Assembly (NCBI GenBank): GCA_029891345.1
Contig: CM057009.1
Coordinates: 88,955,416 to 89,019,415 of the forward strand
DNA from: Dryococelus australis
Lineage: Eukaryota > Arthropoda > Insecta > Phasmatodea > Phasmatidae
Length of the DNA stretch: 64,000 nt
Direction: 5' to 3'
The position numbers and the translations under genes are program-made. Shown here one piece after another: positions 58,711 to 64,000 of the stretch; positions within the stretch are counted from its first letter, which is position 1, and each line of letters starts with the position of its first letter. A model generated the notes under the pieces. That model made no database searches, was not told the DNA's origin, and saw nothing but the letters and a program-made list of their open reading frames with translations.

Positions 58711-60203
58711 ACTTGTTTGCTTACGAGCGGCGAAAGAAGAACTTTGCGGTGACAACTCGAAATCCGAGTCAAGAATTCGGAACTAGCTGAATGCACAATA
58801 TTTACCCTCTTGTGTTCCAACGGAGCAGCGAGAAACCTAAATTAATTACAACTCTCTTACACTTTTCTTGTACACTCCTCCGCCTTTCTTCCTCGCGCGC
58901 TTTATTCGAAGAGCCAGATGGAAATTTTATTCCTCATGGCTTTAGAATATCTGCAAGTTAGTAAAGTGTAGCAGGAAATATTTTCGAGGTAGCGTTCGTT
59001 CGGCAACGAAATACAAAAGTCTTTATGCATGTTTAATAACAGCATGTCTTATCTTGTTAAAACATTAGCATGCTTAGAAAAAATGCAAATTACAATAAAT
59101 GTGGTGGACCAATATTTCCACAAATTGAGTGTGGTCGCCCATATTAATAGTAAATTTTAATAGTAAGCAATTAAGTTAAATAACCTTGATTTTCATATCT
59201 CTGTATTTTCTATATACATGGTATATTTTATCTAAATTAGACCGACAAAATTCAACAGCAGGTTAAAATTTAAATCTCTATTTACTCCGACAGTAGCGTT
59301 TGTTTATTTCAAATAAAAAATACTATAGTTTCGCGTGGGAACGCCTTACAGGTAAATTCTCATGTAAATTTTTGTTCTTATAAAATGCAGTTTCAACGAA
59401 AACTTGTGTCGAATTAAAAAAAAAATTGTTTGTTTTCAGCGGTTTGGTGTTATGGTAACTTTGGTATGTTGGTAGCGTAGATTTTGTATATGATGGTGGA
59501 AGAAGGCACAGTCTGTAAGGTATTTTACGCAGTTTTCTGTTTTTATTCTACCAAATAATGTTTATAAGCCGCCAGCTATAATTCAGTTGTCGGTTTAACT
59601 GCAGTGTAGCCTGCTGCTCTACTGATCTGAACTTCACCTCTGGCTTGCTTGTAATTAAAGAATTTCTTGGATTTGTGAATTTTCATATGTAACCGCCTTT
59701 GGCGAACAAGTGTCGTTATAATATAACGGGCCTGTGCGTTGGACAATTATACGTCGAGGTAAATTTATTTTTAATGGTGTAACACTTCACTGTTCACCTA
59801 CGATTAGGTGCTTACTTAATTAAAGCCGAATGTACGTACACTGGCTCGTTTAATATTTACAACGAAACGCCGTTGTTTTGCTTCTGATATTTATAACTCG
59901 CTTCTTATAGTTATTTTAATATCCGAATTGTTTTAAGATATAGGAAGGTTTGCAATTATTTTAATGTCGTGCGGGATGGGCTGTGATTAGGTCAGCAATT
60001 TACACAGCCGCGCCACATACACTTTATTGCACTATTTAAATAAGCCATTGTGTGAGCGCTGGTAGTTTTGAGCGCAGGTATACTGTATTTTATGTGTTGT
60101 AGTTGCAAATCACGCAATGTGTTTGGTAATGAGCAGAGCGCCCTTTCATAATGACTCAGTATGTTAGTATGGTGAATCGAATGGATATAAAGTGATTCAT
60201 GTA
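58711..60203. other. AT-rich non-coding DNA
   Basis: Nothing recognised apart from ordinary low-complexity stretches. Confidence 0.45.
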
Positions 60204-60772
60204 CACTATCTACCAAAAAGTAATTGGGCACCTGTGCACAATGTTTGCTCGGTGGTTGTCACCCCGTTAGAATCTCGTACGGCCATATCTTGCGGCCATA
60301 ACAGCAGCCATCCTGTCTGGCATGCTCTCTACGAGTGTTTGCACGACATCCACGGGGATTCGTCGCCATTCCTCTTGCAACCATTCCATGAGTTGAGCAA
60401 TGGATTTTGGCCGCGCCCGACGAGCCCTCACCCGGCGATCCAATTTTTCCCAAAGATGTTCTATAGGGTTGAGTTTGGGACTCTGGGCGGGCCAGTCCAA
60501 TCGGCGAACATTGTTGTCGGCGTACCACTGCATAATAGCCCTTGAAACATGGCACCTGGCATTGTCATCCTGGAAGTAACACGGGTCCATTCCGTAAAAA
60601 CGCCACAATGTTGGGAGCATTTCATTATTCAGAATGTTACAATAGGCCTGTGTGTTCATGCTACCGCGGACAAACACCAGAGGTCCCACGCCGAAGGCCG
60701 TGAAACACAAGTCACCTGACTTACTGAATTACCTATCTTCACGAGTGCCCAGTTACTTTTTGGTAGATAGTG
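60204..60772 (-). mobile_element. Deletion derivative of a second Tc1 family
   Basis: Inverted ends of about 29 bp: CACTATCTACCAAAAAGTAA at 60204 and its inverse ending at 60772. Flanked by TA at the left (60202-60203) and AA at the right (a mutated TA). At 569 bp it keeps only the C-terminal half of the transposase gene; the N-terminal DNA-binding part and the first catalytic Asp were lost by internal deletion. Confidence 0.9.
60267..60710 (-). pseudogene. Tc1 transposase, C-terminal half
   Basis: 147 open codons on the minus strand. GVGPLVFVRGSMNTQAY is the conserved block before the second Asp; FQDDNARCHVS has that Asp; WPAQSPKLNPIEHLWE has the Glu, 34 residues later (DD34E). MEWLQEEW and VESMPDR complete the C-terminus. 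Apart from the missing N-terminal half the frame is intact, so this copy is younger or less decayed than the one at 54 kb. The first Met is inside the domain and is not a true start. Confidence 0.9.
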
Positions 60773-63700
60773 AATTTTGCCCGCGCTTGAGATGTATAAC
60801 GAAGTGTTTAACATAATCTCTCCTATACTGAAGGGCATATTTTGTCTTCTATTATTTTCCTATTTATTGTAAAGGATTTCCAAATACAATCGATTCACTG
60901 TTAATTCACACTTTCCTAAAGCCCTGTTCAAGTTCTACTTCCAGGCTATTCCTCCGTCTCGTGCAAACTAAGCTTAAATAAGTCTATACAATTACACCAT
61001 AGGAAAAAGCACCGAATTCGTGCGCTGTCAGTTTTTATAAGATTTAATATGAGGACTATTTATTACTAGGCGCTACCAACACACATGTTTTCTCACTTTT
61101 TTTTTATAAATGCTTGCTTTAATTTAAATATTACAATTATAAAAAATAAAATCTTGGTAAAATTTCAATTTAACGAAAAGTAAGATTAATTTATGATAAC
61201 AAATGTATCAAAATCTTGTGAGACATGGCATATCTAGCAAATAACTAAACTCGTCATAAATGGGGTGATTTTTGAAAGTTTAGATTCAAAAAGTGTGAAG
61301 AAATCGCGAATAAACTATAATATGTTTATTCTTTTACTGCATCCTGTGTCAACACTTGCTTCTGGTTCGTAGTTAGGAACGGCATATAATTAACCCTTTA
61401 TTCTTATTTGGTTGCCCCAAAAAGCATGAGATTTGCTTGACGCAATCGACAGATTTTTGTGGCTCTGCGTATAACATATTATAGGTTTTGCTGTCATAGT
61501 AGTGTAAACGCTTGACCGGGATTCGAACCCTTAACAATTTTGAGGAAAGTTATTACCACTATGCTAGTAATGTTTTTAGGTTCATGTAAAATCCAATAGA
61601 GTATTCGTTCAAGCTTTACATATTTAGGTTTTCATTTTTTGGAGAATTTTTTGAGATAATTTCAACCTGTATTAAGTTACACTAAATATCCTAACACTTT
61701 TAACCTAATTGTAACAGAAAGAGTAACAAACGGTCTATCGAACTGTATATTCGAACCAAGTCAAACGACCAAATTCCTCTATAACGAGCCAAATGAACGA
61801 TGGTACTGAACCCAGCTGATTTTGTTTGCACTGTAAATTCGGCATAACTAGGCCTAAGCGTCTATTAATTTGTTACAGCCAACCCAATGTTAATTATATA
61901 CAAAAAACATTTGACTCTCATATTACGTTCATAATGTTCACTGAAACCGAACTCTTTTGCTGGACGTAACAGTAAACCGTTTTTTGTATTAAATACACGA
62001 ACATGACGTCAGAAAAACATAATAGCTATTCGGCTGAAAATATTATTTCTAAGTGTTAAATATTTTGTTCACGGATAACAAATGCAAATAATTGGAGCAA
62101 AAGCAGATTAGTTACATAATCAAAATATTTATCAGCGGAAAAAATTGACTCCAAATAAATCTATTTTGTACCTGTGTATTTGCCTTAGTGTTGAGTAAGT
62201 TTGCGATTCTCGCAATGAATGTAGAGAAAAACATAAGGTTTTCGACTTTCACTAAATTGCAACCCAGTATTTAAGTCATATTGCTATAGTCCATTTACGG
62301 TTTCTCCGGATGTTTTGAAACGAACATTTCAAAAATCACCCTAGGCGTAACACGTCAGCCTGTTTCTTCAATAAATTGTATACCACAAGTATATAACACT
62401 ATTATGAACTTTAAAGTACTGTATCCTTGACTAAATGAAACTTTAAAATAGTGTCTTCAATAACACGTAATTTTTATTTCGTATTAAATACGAATTAAAA
62501 ACAGTGAGAGCAGCAATGTGTTGGCAATGGCTAGTAAGATATAGTTAACAGATAAATGTTGTTTTAACCTTGTTGTTTGGTATGCTATTTGCAATTCAAA
62601 AGTTGAATATTGATAAAGGCCTATTTGGATTTTAGGTATCACTGAAGGAAATATATTTCATTGTTACAGTTAAAAATATCAGTGCAAATTACCCTGGTGA
62701 CATGGTGCTTCTTTTTCGTCCCAGGAAGAAAATTCAATAGGCGAAGCGGAGCTTGTCGCTCTCTGTCTCTTTCTTTCTTTCTCTCTCGCGACGTTTCGCA
62801 GCACCTGTAGTAGCAGGAAAATCATGCATTTTTTCAATTGTATCATGTTTCATACTTATTACAGCAAAAATAATAATTTTTGAATTTGTTATTTACAATT
62901 GAAACGAGATTTAATTGTTTGAATACTTATTATATTATATTTAGATGTTATGGCAGGACGGTTACGAATCCGAAGTTGGCAGAACTGGTGGCTGGTGACG
63001 CCGAGATGACATGGCGTGTTTCTGAACGAAGCGTCAAGATCGTACTCGTTTTTTAAACCCACCTAGGCAAATGACGACGCTGTGATAATTTTTTTTTCCA
63101 CGACAACAATAAATATACTGTAAATTGCGTCGTGACCGCTGTGTGTGTGTGATTGCAAAATATCGGACGTGTGAAATTTATACGTATTAATCGTTAACTG
63201 TGTTAATACGAAATTAATAGTTTGAAAGTCAAGTCTGTTTATCGCAAAATTGTAACCTTGCCCTAGGTGTTTGAAACCCAATTGTGTAACTTGCTTACGT
63301 TTTTGTCATTTGAATGTTTGCCACAACCCCAACCAAATACTAAGCCCATATATAAATTTTAATCGATAATTTAATAAACCTAGAATATAGTAAGTACCGA
63401 TGCGTATAAATATGAGCAAAATAAAAGGTACGGTAGGCCTTTTTGTCTGGATGTTCACCACTATCTTCTCAGTTTGTCTTTGATACGTACACAATATTAA
63501 GCGACACGAGTTGCGTGCTTGAATTTAATGTTTCTTTTCGTTGGGCTGGTTGTCCCTTTGTTTTAATTTTTGTTCCAAGTAAGGCCATCCTTTTCGGAAT
63601 AACCGTACACATATTAATAACAAGAGGTTAAATACTACAGTTCTCCACCCCACCTTTCCACCCTTTTTCCAGTTATAAAAGTGTCAAACACTGTCGCGGC

Positions 63701-64000
63701 AAAATATTAACGTGTATTACATTTAATGCGCTATTTCGTGTGTAACAAATATGTTTAAAATGTAAAATAATAACCGTAAGAACTATCGTTAAAATAGAGA
63801 TTGTTAGAAAGTCATAAAGCAGACTTATAAATGGTTTTAGGCCTAAATTGTGGACCTTCTAACGCAATGGTTTTTTGAAATATGACAAAATTATTTCAAC
63901 ATCTGAAATCAGTAAACAAGCATTTGACAATTAAAATGTAGTCACATGTCAGTGTTTATGTTAGCATGTAGCGGAAGGATACGTAATCGGTGAGGAAAAG
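60773..64000. other. AT-rich non-coding DNA
   Basis: Holds the tRNA-like segment at 61517-61570 and a CT-rich patch at 62757-62788. The short frames at 63063-63631 have no domain. No gene is supported up to the window end. Confidence 0.45.
61490..61575 (-). repeat. tRNA-like segment (SINE remnant or tRNA pseudogene)
   Basis: The minus strand has TAGCATAGTGGTAATA (A-box, 61566-61551) and GGTTCGAATCC (B box, 61529-61519) at tRNA-like spacing. The anticodon arm does not pair well and no 3' acceptor match is evident, so it is not a functional tRNA. Confidence 0.5.

Noticed and set aside
61490-61575. Functional tRNA gene
   Set aside because: A and B boxes are present but the arms do not pair as a tRNA should.

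Overview
This 64 kb window is AT-rich eukaryotic DNA that looks like an intergenic, repeat-dominated part of a large arthropod genome. The transposon repertoire fits an insect: Ty3/Gypsy-like LTR elements, Tc1 DD34E elements, a DUF4817-type mariner relative, a ZMYM1-like hAT remnant and tRNA-derived SINEs with a short tandem-repeat tail. The SINE at about 57.6 kb resembles families I associate with polyneopteran insects (orthopterans, stick insects, cockroaches); that placement is inference. I see no bacterial gene organisation, no CRISPR array, no rRNA gene and no convincing intact host gene.

Layout. 0-13 kb: mostly unassigned AT-rich DNA with a 65-bp tandem repeat (521-852), compound microsatellites (5.4-5.7 kb), a decayed coding-like region on the minus strand (7.4-10.8 kb) split by a foldback element (8505-9401), and a GC-rich island (12.5-13.1 kb). 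13.9-18.9 kb: a broken Gypsy-like element on the plus strand (Gypsy-A), with gag, zinc knuckles, protease, RT, RNase H and integrase all recognisable in order. 20.5-22.5 kb: a mariner-type element with about 260-bp terminal inverted repeats. 23.7-25.4 kb: a hAT transposase pseudogene. 27.0-27.6 kb: a 0.6-kb polypyrimidine tract. 31.8-33.8 kb: a degenerate tandem array of about 290-bp units with a MITE inside. 33.9-46.1 kb: a complete minus-strand LTR element (Gypsy-B; both LTRs, PBS, PPT and a TTAT target duplication), itself hit by a separate solo LTR with its own ATAC duplication. 48.0-53.2 kb: a related minus-strand element (Gypsy-C) whose 3' half collapsed into a stub of its 3' LTR but which keeps a GTAT target duplication. 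53.4-55.5 kb: a Tc1 element with long IR/DR-type ends. 57.5-58.7 kb: two SINEs in opposite orientation and a 180-bp tandem duplication. 60.2-60.8 kb: a deletion derivative of a second Tc1 family.

How it fits together: the window is a nested record of transposition and decay. Nearly every coding signal belongs to a mobile element, and every transposase or polymerase seen carries frameshifts, stops, lost catalytic residues or large deletions, so none is likely to be active. The best-supported structural discoveries are the three LTR insertions with matching 4-bp target duplications, the microhomology-type collapse of Gypsy-C, and the IR/DR architecture of the Tc1 element. I did not find a convincing new biological system; the least explained stretches are the 7.4-10.8 kb minus-strand region and the roughly 4 kb of non-pol sequence inside Gypsy-B.
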